Assembly: GCF_004295125.1 (NCBI RefSeq)
Contig: NZ_CP036170.1
Location: 1,057,501-1,121,500, forward strand
From: [Clostridium] scindens ATCC 35704
GTDB lineage: Bacteria > Bacillota > Clostridia > Lachnospirales > Lachnospiraceae
Length of the DNA stretch: 64,000 bases
Direction of reading: 5' to 3'
In this document: positions 24,026 to 33,088 of the stretch, one piece after another
How the letters are laid out: each line of letters begins with the position of its first letter
Position numbering within the stretch: position 1 is the first letter of the stretch
Notes under the pieces: generated by a model
What the model was told of the DNA's origin: nothing
The model's database searches: none
What the model saw: only the letters and a program-made list of their open reading frames with translations
Translations under genes and position numbers: made by a program

Positions 24026-25912
24026 TTAAGAATGAATCAGTTTATGACATTCAGGGCATACCACAAGAGTTTTCCGTCTCCTTTTGCGCATAAGGAGTAC
24101 CCACTCCGCATTGCCCTTTAAGTCTTTTAGTTTCTTTACTTGATGGATTTCCAGATTTCTGCAATCCTTTCCACAAAGTTCACAGGTATGGCGTTCCACT
24201 CTCTGTTTCAGAGTGTTGGTTTTAGCGTATTTTGAGAATTGCGGAAGTTCACTCACATTGTCAAACTTTGTAGCTGATTCTTTTCGCTTAAACCCATCTC
24301 TGTAAAAGGTCGTGGTTTTCCTGCCTGCTCTGGTATCGTATGCGATTGTAAACAGACCCCCAACACAATATCTGCGCTTGATTTCGTGAACATTTGTTTT
24401 GTACTTACAGGCAAATGTCTTGTACATACTGTACTTCATAAGATTGGCAAATCTGCCTATCTTAAAGGAATCATTTGCTATGGCATAGTAGTTGTAAAGT
24501 CCACGAACTTCCGCATTATATCTTGCCAGAATTTCTATATCGCTTTGATTTACCAGTTTTCCCCTGTGCAGGGCTACAAATCTTTCTTTTCCGTTTTCGT
24601 TAATCTTGATTTTGATTGCATGATATTCCAGTAACTTCCCTACCCATTTTTCTCTGGGTACAAGCAGTTTCACCACACCTGCATTGCTTCTGATTTTGTA
24701 TCCTCCTGCGGATTTCTTTAAATCCTGACTTCTGGATACCGTAATGTCATAGCCTAAAAATCTGGCTCTGTCTCCTGTATGCGTAACCTTCGTTTTGGTT
24801 TCGGACATTTCCAAATCCAGTTCTTCCCTAAGAAATCTGCCGACGTCAGCTTTCATCTGTTCTGCGTCCGCTTTGCTCCCGATTACTCCGATAATGAAAT
24901 CATCAGCATAACGGGTGTACTGAATCCGTTTATATGTCTCATCCAAAGGTTTGGTAGGAGTTAATTGTCTTGCTTGCTTTTCAAGCATTTTCAAATGCTT
25001 ATTGCGTTCCTGACGTTCTTCTGGAGATAAATCCGTCCACTTCTTTTTGCCCATACATCTATAATAGGATGCCTTTTTGACAACTTTATTGTAGTCGGAG
25101 TTCATTTGTTTCTTCTTTCCCCGGTTATATTTCTGTGCATATTCCTCCATAAATTTATCTAATTCGTGAAGGTACACGTTTGCAAGCACTGGACTGACAC
25201 CTGAACCCTGCGGTACTCCGCTGTATGTCCGATTGTACGTCCATTGCTCCATATAGCCTGCTTTTAGAAATTTCCAGATGAGTTGTAGAAACATTTCATC
25301 ATCAATACGTTTTCTCAGCAATCTGATGATTGTGTGGTGATTAAAACTGTCAAAGCAGGCGTGTATATCGCCCTCAACAAACCAGTTCGTTCCCGTAAAG
25401 GTTTTCTGAATCTGGTATAATGCGGTCTGACAGCTTTTGTTTGGTCTGAACCCATGAGATGTTTTCTTAAACACAGGCTCATAAATGCTTTCTAAAATCA
25501 TTTTCACTACTTCCTGCACCAGTTTGTCATTGCCCGACTGGATTCCCAACGGACGCTTTTTATTACTGTTTTTCTTAGCAATATATTCCCTACGTGCAGG
25601 TTTTGGCAGGTAACTTTTATCTCGCATGGATTCAATAATCCTTTGGATTCTTTCGTTACTCATGCCATCAATGGTAGTTCCATCTGCACCGGCAGTCATA
25701 CTGCCTGTGTTTGCATATATGTTTTTATATGCAAGCCAATAGAACTCTGGGTTGTACAGATTCCGATATAATCTCTGAAACCTGTAAGATTCATTCTTTG
25801 ACTTTTCCGTCAAACTACTTAATACTTGGATTGGATTTCTCAATGCCTCTCGCACCGTCCTTTCATATCGTATTAGTAAATAAGCTGCTCCCCTTTGCCA
25901 TGTGAACGTCAT
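24026..25912 (-). CDS. ltrA: group II intron reverse transcriptase/maturase with HNH endonuclease
   Basis: A 628-residue LtrA-type protein. The reverse transcriptase domain is at about 80-370 (PLGIQSGNDKLVQEVVKMIL, GVPQGSGVSPVLANVYLHELD, catalytic RYADDFIIGV). The maturase X domain is at about 410-530. A C-terminal HNH/DNA-binding region has CELCG..C, HQVKKLKDLKG and RKTLVVCPECHKLIH. It assists intron splicing and retrohoming. All motifs look complete, so the intron may be mobile. It is related to, but distinct from, the enzyme at the right edge. Confidence 0.93.
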   Translation of the reverse strand: MTFTWQRGAAYLLIRYERTVREALRNPIQVLSSLTEKSKNESYRFQRLYRNLYNPEFYWLAYKNIYANTGSMTAGADGTTIDGMSNERIQRIIESMRDKSYLPKPARREYIAKKNSNKKRPLGIQSGNDKLVQEVVKMILESIYEPVFKKTSHGFRPNKSCQTALYQIQKTFTGTNWFVEGDIHACFDSFNHHTIIRLLRKRIDDEMFLQLIWKFLKAGYMEQWTYNRTYSGVPQGSGVSPVLANVYLHELDKFMEEYAQKYNRGKKKQMNSDYNKVVKKASYYRCMGKKKWTDLSPEERQERNKHLKMLEKQARQLTPTKPLDETYKRIQYTRYADDFIIGVIGSKADAEQMKADVGRFLREELDLEMSETKTKVTHTGDRARFLGYDITVSRSQDLKKSAGGYKIRSNAGVVKLLVPREKWVGKLLEYHAIKIKINENGKERFVALHRGKLVNQSDIEILARYNAEVRGLYNYYAIANDSFKIGRFANLMKYSMYKTFACKYKTNVHEIKRRYCVGGLFTIAYDTRAGRKTTTFYRDGFKRKESATKFDNVSELPQFSKYAKTNTLKQRVERHTCELCGKDCRNLEIHQVKKLKDLKGNAEWVLLMRKRRRKTLVVCPECHKLIHS

Positions 25913-26434
25913 TAACGTCTCAGACTACTATGGGAGCTGTGTGACCATGCCCGTTACCGGGTTTAGGTCATCCCCAGTTAGTATTTATGGAATTAGCGTT
26001 TCGTGTTGTCGGCACCGACTTTCGCCATTTACCCGCTGTCTTGCGGTTGTCCTTCCATGAGTATCGCTTGCTTTCATAACTGCGAAATGAAACCAACATG
26101 GAATAGCATACGTTTCAATCCTTTTCGTATGCGGAGTGCGGATTCCCCCACTCTGGCTATCGTTCAGGCAGTTTAGTTTTGTACCTCATACACGAATTTT
26201 TATTCTTGAATTTTCAGATACACAGGATTAGTACCTTATCATTCAGGCTTTTATCCATTGACAAAAGCGACAACATGCTACACTCCCCTTCGGGTTTCCC
26301 CTCTCGGATAAGTTGTAGAATAATAGGCTGTGATTTTTCATCACTTGATACTTTTACCTACTGCTTGCTAAAGGCAGTATTCCATAAATACCACGCCGCC
26401 GAATTTATAATGCGCTGGCGACTTCTGGGCGCAC

Positions 26435-27787
26435 ACAGTTGCCCACAATGCTTTCCCACTGCTTTTCAAAAAGCGCTTTCAGCTGCGCCAGATTCTGAAG
26501 AATGATGCTGACGGATACACCACGGGAGCGCATCACGGACAAAATTTTATCGAAGTCATCGGGCAATGAAACATTGGCAAACTCGTCCATGATGAAATGG
26601 CAGTGGACAGGCAGGCTGCCGCCATACTTATGGTCGGCAAGATAAAAGAGCTGCTGGAAAAGCTGCGTATAAAGGATACTGACAAGAAAGTTAAAACTCG
26701 TATCGTTGTCTGGTATCAGAGCGAACAAAGCGACTTTCTTTTCCCCTAAACTGGGCAGATCAAGCTCATCCGTAGCTGTCAAACCGGCAAGGCTCTCCAG
26801 ATTGAATTTTTCAAGCCTTGCGGCAAGGGTGATCTGGATGCTCTTTAAGGTCTTGGCAGAACCAGAGTGATAATCCCTGTAATACTTCAGGGCGATATGC
26901 TCCGGGTTATCCAATTCCAACCGGTCAAACAGTTCGTCCAGAGGACTGACATAGCTATCGTCATCCTCCCGGACTTCACCAGCCCGTAAAAGCTCCATGA
27001 CCATTGGGAAGTTCTGTTCATCAGGCGGCGCTTCGTATTTCAGATAAAACACCAGTGCCAGAAGCAGCATACTGGCCGCTGTATCCCAGAAGGGGTCTTG
27101 CGACTGTGCGCCTTTGGGCGTGGTTGCCTTAAAAAGATTGGTCACCAGCCTTTGCACATCGTTGTCATTCCTAAGATAAACAAAGGGATTGTAACAATGG
27201 CTTCGGTTCATATTGATCAGATCAAGGACTCGCACTTCATAGCCTTTCTTTTCCAACAGACCGCCAATGTCACGGACAATTTCTCCTTTCGGATCGAGGA
27301 TCACGAAAGAGGTATTGCACTGCATGGCATTAGGCTTACAGAAAAACCTTGTTTTTCCTGCGCCGGAACCGCCGCATACTAAAATGTTCAGATTCCTGCG
27401 GTGTTTTCTGCCATCCAGACCAATACGGACATTCTGCGTCAGCAGCTTATTTGCGGACGGATCTTTATCCCGGTACTTTTTATTCAAAGTCCCGGTGTTG
27501 CCCCATTTTGCCGAGCCATGCTCCTCCCGCCTGCGGTAGTTCCTGCGGGTAGAGAAATAAATGCCGATTCCCATTGCATAAGCGAGCAAAAAAAGAAGGA
27601 CAGTTTTTAAGCTGTCCTCACACATCCTGATTGCAAAAGGGTGGCGCATCGCCACGGGTAATCCGTTGACGATCTCTACCATGCCTCCACTGACATAGGG
27701 CGCTGTCAGCAGGGCAAACCATACGACAGGAACAATCCCGCAGACAGAAAGGATGATGCTCGTTTTCTGGCTGTTATCGTTCCTCAT
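26435..27787 (-). CDS. virD4: VirD4 coupling protein, exon 1
   Basis: Residues 1-451 of the type IV coupling protein. There are two N-terminal membrane helices (about 10-30 and 52-72). The TraG/VirD4 ATPase domain has Walker A CGGSGAGKTRFF, FVILDPKGEIVRD and HCHFIMDEFANVSLPDDFDKIL. ATG 27787 overlaps the preceding 65-residue gene. Exon 1 ends with ...SIVGNC before intron base 26434. It hands the relaxase-DNA complex to the channel. Without splicing, translation would enter intron sequence and stop soon after (NCVRPEVASAL). Confidence 0.92.
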
Positions 27788-27971
27788 GACACTTACAGGG
27801 AAGCACCCTGACTTTCTTTGTCGGTGCATTGGCTACCTTGTCAATCAGCTCATCCACAGGCTCGGTGGGGCGTTCCTCCTGTATCTGCCGTGTCCGCAAG
27901 GTATTTAAGGCATTGATCACGATATTTCTGTCGTACTTATCCAGTGCGATATGGTATCGTTCTTCTTTCAT
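27774..27971 (-). CDS. small conserved ICE protein
   Basis: A 65-residue protein (MKEERYHIALDKYDRNIVI start, LPCKCHEER end) with GGAGGTAGAGCC before ATG 27971. It overlaps the VirD4 start by 14 bp. I do not recognise a domain. It is mostly helical and charged. Its conserved place before virD4 suggests a transfer accessory role. Confidence 0.55.
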   Translation of the reverse strand: MKEERYHIALDKYDRNIVINALNTLRTRQIQEERPTEPVDELIDKVANAPTKKVRVLPCKCHEER

Positions 27972-27986
27972 AGGCTCTACCTCCGA

Positions 27987-28850
27987 TTAGCGTTCCTGCT
28001 CCTTGTTCTTAGGCGGTCTGTTCTTTTCCAGACTCTTAAACATGTCGCTCTGGATTTCTCCCAGAACATCGCGCATGGAGTTAAGCTCGCCTTTGAACAC
28101 CTGCGTATCCATTTCCGAAAATTCACCTGGAAGCCGGTCGAAACTGAACCCTCTGGTATCTACGCCATAACGTTCACTGACCATATAGGCGACACAGAAA
28201 GATTTGAAATCGGAAGCATCACGGCTTTCATTGTGTTTGAAGTCAAAGACCGCCGCAGAAACTTCCTTTGCCATGCTCACAAAAAGCTGTTCTTCGGAAA
28301 GGCCGGTCTTAATAAAAATCGTCTGCTGCTTACTGTCGTAGTAGGCAGGCATTTCCAGATCGTCAACCGGGACAAAGGGAACCGGGCTTGCATCGATCAG
28401 GGCAGAAACAAGCTCCCGCATGGTTTTCGTCTCGGGTGCCTGCACTTTTCCTGCCGCAGAGGTTTCAGAAATGTCATAGACAATCTTCGCATTATAGCCG
28501 ACTGCCTTTGAACCGTCCTCACGGATATATTCCTTCCCCGGTTCAAGAATGACGATCTTGTGTGCATCCTTGTTGACATAGATCCGATTCTGCTTCCATG
28601 CGCTGTAATCTTTCAGCTGCACTGCATCGGGTTTCTGGGCAGATACCAAAATGGCATTGGCAACTGAATAACGGTCAAAACGGCTCTGCACATCCAGATA
28701 CTGCTGGAAACAATTTCCGCTGGTCATCATTTTGGTACAGGTACTGTCGATCAACTCATAAGCTTCCTTTCGCTGTTCCTGCTTCTGGGCAGCCCACTCC
28801 GCTTTATCAAACGGTTTACTGCCGCCGCTAAATACATCATAAATACTCAT
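27987..28850 (-). CDS. ArdC-like protein with lost zinc ligands
   Basis: About 287 residues. The N-terminal half (QQYLDVQSRFDRYSVANAILVSAQKPDAVQLKDYSAWKQ) matches the ArdC N-terminal, single-stranded-DNA-binding-like domain. It parallels the middle part of the ICE2 fusion (EYLKVMSKFHNYSFRNTVLIAMQKPD). The metallopeptidase part aligns AKEVSAAVF with IHEIAHAKL of ICE2, so both zinc-binding histidines are missing and only the Glu remains. It is thus probably a non-catalytic DNA-binding or anti-restriction relic. ATG 28850 (third codon of the longer frame) is favoured by GAGG spacing. Confidence 0.7.
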   Translation of the reverse strand: MSIYDVFSGGSKPFDKAEWAAQKQEQRKEAYELIDSTCTKMMTSGNCFQQYLDVQSRFDRYSVANAILVSAQKPDAVQLKDYSAWKQNRIYVNKDAHKIVILEPGKEYIREDGSKAVGYNAKIVYDISETSAAGKVQAPETKTMRELVSALIDASPVPFVPVDDLEMPAYYDSKQQTIFIKTGLSEEQLFVSMAKEVSAAVFDFKHNESRDASDFKSFCVAYMVSERYGVDTRGFSFDRLPGEFSEMDTQVFKGELNSMRDVLGEIQSDMFKSLEKNRPPKNKEQER

Positions 28851-28856
28851 TATCAT

Positions 28857-29672
28857 TTACCTCGTTTCTTTGGATTTGGGTTTCTTTTTCCGCCTTGGCG
28901 GTTGTTTATGCTCTGTTTTTCCTGCTGGCGGTTTCTTGGCTTTGTCGGAAGCAGTGCTTCTGTCCAGGGAAGGGGAAGCCTCCGCTTCCTGCTCCTTACG
29001 GCTCTCTTTGATTTTCCGCAGTTCCTCTCTGACAGAAGGTTTTTCCTTAGTCATAGTAGCCCCCTCTGCGGACTTCTTTGGCTGCTCTAAGATAGGCTCG
29101 GACTGAGGGGATTTTTCGGTCTTTGCCACAGAGGGGTTTTCCGGGGCATGTTCCTCCTTCTGAACCGGCGCACCCATCAGTGCGTCAAGAAGTTTATCTT
29201 TCTCTGCCTTTTCCTGTACTCCGATGTCTGGCTCCGGCTGGCCGTCCTTCGTATCTTTGGACTTTTCTGTTTCCGTCACAATAGACGCCGTGCTTTCGGA
29301 TGCCAGTTTGAAGCGCTCCGCAATACGGCTGATCTTAGATGCATCCTCCGCACGGGCGATCACATCCACCTCGGCATTGGGATCTTTGTTTTTTCGGTCA
29401 GCAAGCACACAGTAGAGAACACCGTATTTCTTGGCTTCCTGTGTGAATTTCTTCAAATCACCATTTTTGACGGTAAAGACTTTCAGTTCCTTTCCAGAGC
29501 GCAGCATGTTGGTGAGCCTTGCCTTGCCTTTGGTTTTCTTTTCTTCTTTGAGAATCGAATACAAGAGGATCGCAATGTTTTTCGCACCAGCACCGGTAAT
29601 CCTGGCGGCGACTTCAAATCCCTCCAAGCTCATTCGGACGATCTGTTCTGCCGCTTCGCCGCTTGTGTTCAT
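28857..29672 (-). CDS. PcfB-family (DUF3801) protein
   Basis: A 271-residue protein. The N-terminal half (AAEQIVRMSLEGFEVAARITGAGAKNIAILL; KKYGVLYCVLADRKNKDPNAEVDVIARAEDASKISRIAERF) fits PcfB/DUF3801 proteins, which help recruit the relaxosome to the coupling protein. The C-terminal half is a low-complexity charged tail (KPSVREELRKIKESRKEQE, then basic). The start has AAAGGAGCTGATGACAA upstream and the gene overlaps the relaxase 3' end by 59 bp. Confidence 0.8.
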   Translation of the reverse strand: MNTSGEAAEQIVRMSLEGFEVAARITGAGAKNIAILLYSILKEEKKTKGKARLTNMLRSGKELKVFTVKNGDLKKFTQEAKKYGVLYCVLADRKNKDPNAEVDVIARAEDASKISRIAERFKLASESTASIVTETEKSKDTKDGQPEPDIGVQEKAEKDKLLDALMGAPVQKEEHAPENPSVAKTEKSPQSEPILEQPKKSAEGATMTKEKPSVREELRKIKESRKEQEAEASPSLDRSTASDKAKKPPAGKTEHKQPPRRKKKPKSKETR

Positions 29673-31023
29673 TTGTCATCAGCTCCTTTCTTTGCTGTTC
29701 TTCATCTGCCCGTATGGTTTTCAGCTTTTCCTTGAGGGTATCGTTACGGGCCTCAATTCCCTCGCACAGTTTCACCTCCTTTCGGATCACTCGCAATCGT
29801 TTGGAAAGATCGGAAAGCTGTGACCGTATCGCTTCCTTTTCTTCACTGCCCATCTTACGGGATTGGGAATAAAGCCCCTTGCGCTTTTGAAGCAGGTCAG
29901 CCATTTCCGTTTCCAAAGATTCCTTATAAGAACAAAGCTGCTCTACCGTATCAATGCGATTCCGGCAAAGCAGCCTTGTTTCCTGCGATATAACTTCCAT
30001 CTTCATCAGGTCATCCTTCAAAAGATAATGAAGCCTTGCATAATTCTGTTTTCTGTTTTTCGGAAGAATACCGAGCCTGTAGCAGTAATGCAGATACAGC
30101 CCCCGCAGCCCGCCGATTTTCTTTGCTCCATTCAGAGTGCCTTTCAGGCGGTACACCGGGATTGGCTTTTGCGGCCCGGCAAACCGGGAAAACTTCACTG
30201 CATAGGAATTCTCCCGGATGCGCTCCATGATCCTCTCGTTAGTATAATTTTCTCCCAGCTTGTAAAGCCGCTTGGGGCGCTTCCATCCTTTACCCATGAT
30301 CGTCCAGTATTTTCGGTTCGGGTCAAATCGGACTTGGTATCCCATTTCCGCCATCTGACGGTCAAAGTCTTTCAGAGTAAAAGACTTGCTGATCGCTTCA
30401 TCCACTGCCTGCCTTGCCACGTTGTCCCGTGTAGGCATCCCATTCTTTTCCGCCTGATAAAGTGCATAGGGTTTCTTTCTGCCGCTTGGATGTTCTATGA
30501 CCGAAAGGGCATATTCCCGGCACAGTTCATCGGAACGCTGGCGAAGCAATCGAAGATTGGCTTTGTTGTCGTGGTAATGTTTCCCGTCCATAAAAGAAAC
30601 CGAGTTCACAACAAAGTGATTGTGCAGGCAGTCCGTATTCAGATGGGTAGCAACGATTACCTGAAACCTGTCGCCCCACATCCGCTGTGCAAGTCTGACA
30701 CCGATTTCATGTGCCTGTTTGGGCGTGACCTCTCCCGATTTAAAACTCTGGAACCCGTGATAGCAGATGATCTCACTTTCATCATTCCACTGTACTTTGG
30801 CGATCATCATTTCCTCTCTGGCAGAGGCAGGATCACAGTTGACACCCGTGACAAAAAACCGCTGCTCCGTCTTATCCTGATTGGTCGCATATTCCATCAC
30901 ATCAACCAAAGCCTGAAGGTCTGTTTCCGAATAATTGGGATTGGCAGTCTTTTCCGGGTTTTCGGCATAGTCAATCGGGTGGTCAAGCCTGCCCCGTACA
31001 TCCCAGATCTCACAGACTGCCAT
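29614..31023 (-). CDS. relaxase/mobilisation nuclease
   Basis: A 469-residue relaxase. The N-terminal catalytic domain contains Y-rich motif I candidates near residues 13-30. The helical QFFVTGVNCDP segment follows, then the histidine motif THLNTDCLHNHFVVNSVSF (about 130-148), which binds the metal of the HUH-type nick site enzyme. The C-terminal 150 residues are coiled-coil-like (KRKGLYSQSRKMGSEEKEAIRSQLSDL). It nicks oriT and pilots the strand. It overlaps the MobC stop as TAATG. Probable oriT is at about 31478-31550. Confidence 0.88.
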   Translation of the reverse strand: MAVCEIWDVRGRLDHPIDYAENPEKTANPNYSETDLQALVDVMEYATNQDKTEQRFFVTGVNCDPASAREEMMIAKVQWNDESEIICYHGFQSFKSGEVTPKQAHEIGVRLAQRMWGDRFQVIVATHLNTDCLHNHFVVNSVSFMDGKHYHDNKANLRLLRQRSDELCREYALSVIEHPSGRKKPYALYQAEKNGMPTRDNVARQAVDEAISKSFTLKDFDRQMAEMGYQVRFDPNRKYWTIMGKGWKRPKRLYKLGENYTNERIMERIRENSYAVKFSRFAGPQKPIPVYRLKGTLNGAKKIGGLRGLYLHYCYRLGILPKNRKQNYARLHYLLKDDLMKMEVISQETRLLCRNRIDTVEQLCSYKESLETEMADLLQKRKGLYSQSRKMGSEEKEAIRSQLSDLSKRLRVIRKEVKLCEGIEARNDTLKEKLKTIRADEEQQRKELMTNEHKRRSGRTDRPNELGGI

Positions 31024-31355
31024 TATCCCGATGGCCTTTGGGGAAGCAGATATTTTTTTCGGACATCCACCTGAAACTCATGCCACTTCTTTGCTTCCTG
31101 TGAAAGCATGGGGGCGTCTACAAATCCCAGGGCATTGGCTTTTGCGGCAAGCTGGTTGATACGGTTGCCGATGGCAGACAGTTCCCGCATGATCTTATAA
31201 AATTCAGGATCGGGCTTTTCACAAAGACGGTAGCCCTTGACCATTTCCCGCAGGAATGCTTCTTTGGAGCGGCCGGATCTTTTTACAAGCTCATAGAGAT
31301 GCTGTGCTTCTTCCTCATTCAGACGAAACAGGATCTGTACGCTTCGGTTTCTCAT
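31023..31355 (-). CDS. mobC: MobC-family relaxosome protein
   Basis: About 110 residues. An N-terminal ribbon-helix-helix-like part (SVQILFRLNEEEAQHLYELVKRSGRSKEAFLREMVKGY) is followed by the MobC motif (LSAIGNRINQLAAKANALG). It binds near oriT and helps the relaxase. ATG 31355 is chosen because AAAGGA lies seven bases upstream; the ATG at 31364 would have no spacing. It overlaps the DUF3789 gene. Confidence 0.85.
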   Translation of the reverse strand: MRNRSVQILFRLNEEEAQHLYELVKRSGRSKEAFLREMVKGYRLCEKPDPEFYKIMRELSAIGNRINQLAAKANALGFVDAPMLSQEAKKWHEFQVDVRKKYLLPQRPSG

Positions 31356-31455
31356 TTCCCACATCCTTTCTGGCGTAGAGCCGATTGATCTGCAGGCAGC
31401 ACATCAGTACAACGCCGAAAATCCCGCCCAGGGTAAACGCAATAAATTCACTCAT
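31321..31455 (-). CDS. DUF3789-type small membrane protein
   Basis: A 44-residue protein read directly from the sequence: ATG 31455 with AAAGGAGTTTAAGA upstream, a single hydrophobic helix (FIAFTLGGIFGVVLMCCL), and a stop at 31321 inside mobC. This start and helix match DUF3789 proteins next to mobC on clostridial conjugative elements. Function unknown. Confidence 0.7.
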
Positions 31456-31477
31456 TCTTAAACTCCTTTCTTCTGCC

Positions 31478-31550
31478 GGGGTATTAGGGGCTACCCCCTA
31501 ACAAGCGAATTTGGCATCCAGAAGATTCTGGATAACCAAATTCAGTGCTT
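31478..31550. other. candidate origin of transfer (oriT) of ICE1
   Basis: Nested inverted repeats: AAGC/GCTT outside, GAATTTGG (31507-31514) with CCAAATTC (31536-31543), and inside CCAGAA/TTCTGG. Beside them is TTAGGGGCTACCCCCTAA (about 31485-31502). Neither strand has a T-run, so it is not a terminator. It lies directly upstream of DUF3789-mobC-relaxase, the usual oriT place. The nick position cannot be read. Confidence 0.55.
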
Positions 31551-31559
31551 GGTAAGACA

Positions 31560-31880
31560 TCACTCCTCGCACTCGTCCTCATACACACATTCTCCGCAAA
31601 CGGAACAGAAGTACGGGCAGCCCGAACAGCAGTCGTCCTCATCCGTTTCTTCCTCGACCGATTCTTCAAGACCGTCCTCCCGGTCTACGGTGACGACAGC
31701 TTCACCGCCAATGAAATCCTCATCCGAAAAGTCGATCAGGTCAGTGTCAAACAGGATGGTTTCTGTCTTTTCTTTTACCTGTTCCGGGGTTTCCGCATAT
31801 ACGGAAATGGTCTTTTGATAGTGTCCAGTCAGAGTAACCTTAAATTTTTTCAATAAAATTTCCTCGCTTTCTTTGTTCAT
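31560..31880 (-). CDS. DpnD/PcfM-like protein
   Basis: About 106 residues. The segment KKFKVTLTGHYQKTISVYAETPEQVKEKTETILFDTDLIDFSDEDF fits the DpnD/PcfM family. The C-terminus is acidic and cysteine-rich (DDCCSGCPYFCSVCGECVYEDEC), possibly a metal site. The start is uncertain: ATG 31880 has no clear RBS, whereas AAAGGAGG lies upstream near 31943, giving possible longer forms up to 31970. It sits between oriT and primase. Confidence 0.6.
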   Translation of the reverse strand: MNKESEEILLKKFKVTLTGHYQKTISVYAETPEQVKEKTETILFDTDLIDFSDEDFIGGEAVVTVDREDGLEESVEEETDEDDCCSGCPYFCSVCGECVYEDECEE

Positions 31881-31926
31881 TTTGATTTGGATACCGTGGT
31901 GTTTCTTGACAAAAATCAATGGGCAA

Positions 31927-32910
31927 TCAACGGGCATCCCTCCTTTCATGGCTCCGATTTGGTCTTGCAATTCCTAAATAGGACAATAAAAAATCGTTGA
32001 AATCCTTACCGACAGGCGGTGGATCATCAACGATCTGGTAGTCTTTCTGCAACAACTCTTTTAAGGCGGCAGTACAGATCCTGCCTGTTTTGTCATTGTC
32101 CAAATGCAGAAAGATGGTCTTTACTTGTGGATTTGCCTTCAAAAAAGTGGTGAGGGCAACAGGGATCTTGCTGTCCTTTATCTCTTTCTTTGGCTGATAC
32201 ACACCCGAAAGAGAAAGCAGATTTTCTTTTTTATAGTCCTTACCTTCACATTTAAGCAGAGTAGCGTAAGATAATAAATCAATGGCTGCTTCAAACAGAT
32301 GCACCGACTGGCAAGACTCTCTTGCCAGAAGGCGGAAGGAATACCGCTTGTCACTTCCCGATGCATCGCCCTTAAAGGAGCTGGCCATCGTACCACGATA
32401 GGCAGCATACTTAGGGGTTCCGCTTTCATCTTTGCCGATAAAAACAACATTGTGATACCTGGCACTTTCATAAATCGTACCGTCTGCAATGCACTCCTGA
32501 ATGATTTGAAAATCAATGCCACGTCCGAAAAGATACTGGGTCACCCGGTCACAGTCTTTATTTCTGGGCGGCAGAAGAAGCTCTTTGGGTTCATCCTTTG
32601 GCACAGAAACAGGTGGTGGACTCCAGCCTGCGGTAATACCTGCCAAAGCTTCCACGGCTTCTACAAAGCTGTATTCCTTGACTTTGATCAGATAGTCCAG
32701 GGCAGAAACACCGCCAAAACCTCTTGACCACCAGTACCATTTGCCATTGGAAATCTTCAGACTGTCGTGTTCTCTGGTGCAGTAAACATTTCTCGCCACA
32801 TGCTTCAGATTGTCTGGTTCATACCTCTGCAAGTAGGAAAGCAAGTCCATCTGCCGTGCCTGCTCAATCACAGCAGGGTCAAGCTGCACATAGGGTCTGT
32901 TACTTCTCAT
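31927..32910 (-). CDS. DUF3991/TOPRIM primase-like protein
   Basis: A 327-residue protein. A zinc-finger-like N-terminus is degenerate (YCTREHDSLKISNGKWYWWSRGFGG), followed by DUF3991 and a TOPRIM-type domain (VHLFEAAIDLLSYATL; TIFLHLDNDKTGR). It probably primes the complementary strand after transfer. AGGAGGTGATTGTATTGA precedes ATG 32910. Its 5' end is copied at 33882 and 35062, which shows repeated recombination here. Confidence 0.85.
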   Translation of the reverse strand: MRSNRPYVQLDPAVIEQARQMDLLSYLQRYEPDNLKHVARNVYCTREHDSLKISNGKWYWWSRGFGGVSALDYLIKVKEYSFVEAVEALAGITAGWSPPPVSVPKDEPKELLLPPRNKDCDRVTQYLFGRGIDFQIIQECIADGTIYESARYHNVVFIGKDESGTPKYAAYRGTMASSFKGDASGSDKRYSFRLLARESCQSVHLFEAAIDLLSYATLLKCEGKDYKKENLLSLSGVYQPKKEIKDSKIPVALTTFLKANPQVKTIFLHLDNDKTGRICTAALKELLQKDYQIVDDPPPVGKDFNDFLLSYLGIARPNRSHERRDAR

Positions 32911-32940
32911 TCAATACAATCACCTCCTGAAATAGAAAAA

Positions 32941-32973
32941 GCCGAGGGATTTTCATAATGAAAACCTCTCGGC
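32941..32973 (-). terminator. terminator between Imm26 and primase genes
   Basis: GCCGAG..GATTTTC and GAAAACC..CTCGGC form a long stem, followed by TTTTTC on the minus strand. Near-identical copies occur at 33913-33945 and 35080-35113, each beside a copy of the primase start. Confidence 0.75.
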
Positions 32974-33088
32974 TATGTAAAATCATAGGATTTGTCATTA
33001 TTAATAAGGGTTTCTTTTTTCAGTACCCTAGGAATCCTTGCTGAAAAATCAAGCTGGATAACAGGTAGTGAAAACTCTTTTTCTAATG

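Larger units (their letters stand above)
23919..26434 (-). mobile_element. complete group II intron in virD4
   Basis: The intron is 2,516 bp. Its 5' end reads GTGCGCCCAG (from 26434 downward), the consensus start of bacterial group IIA/ML-type introns. Its 3' end is AT at 23920-23919. A domain V hairpin stands at about 23970-24004, followed by a domain VI-like stem. Domain IV holds the reverse transcriptase gene (24026-25912). The 5' ribozyme part, 25913-26434 (about 520 bp), has no gene and represents domains I-III. The exons rejoin exactly in frame. Confidence 0.92.

Noticed and set aside
29863-31074. 403-codon open frame on the plus strand
   Set aside because: Antisense to the relaxase gene with its conserved HNHF motif; codon pattern follows the other strand.
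31503-31550. The inverted repeat as a Rho-independent terminator
   Set aside because: Neither strand has a T-run after the stem, and the place fits oriT better.
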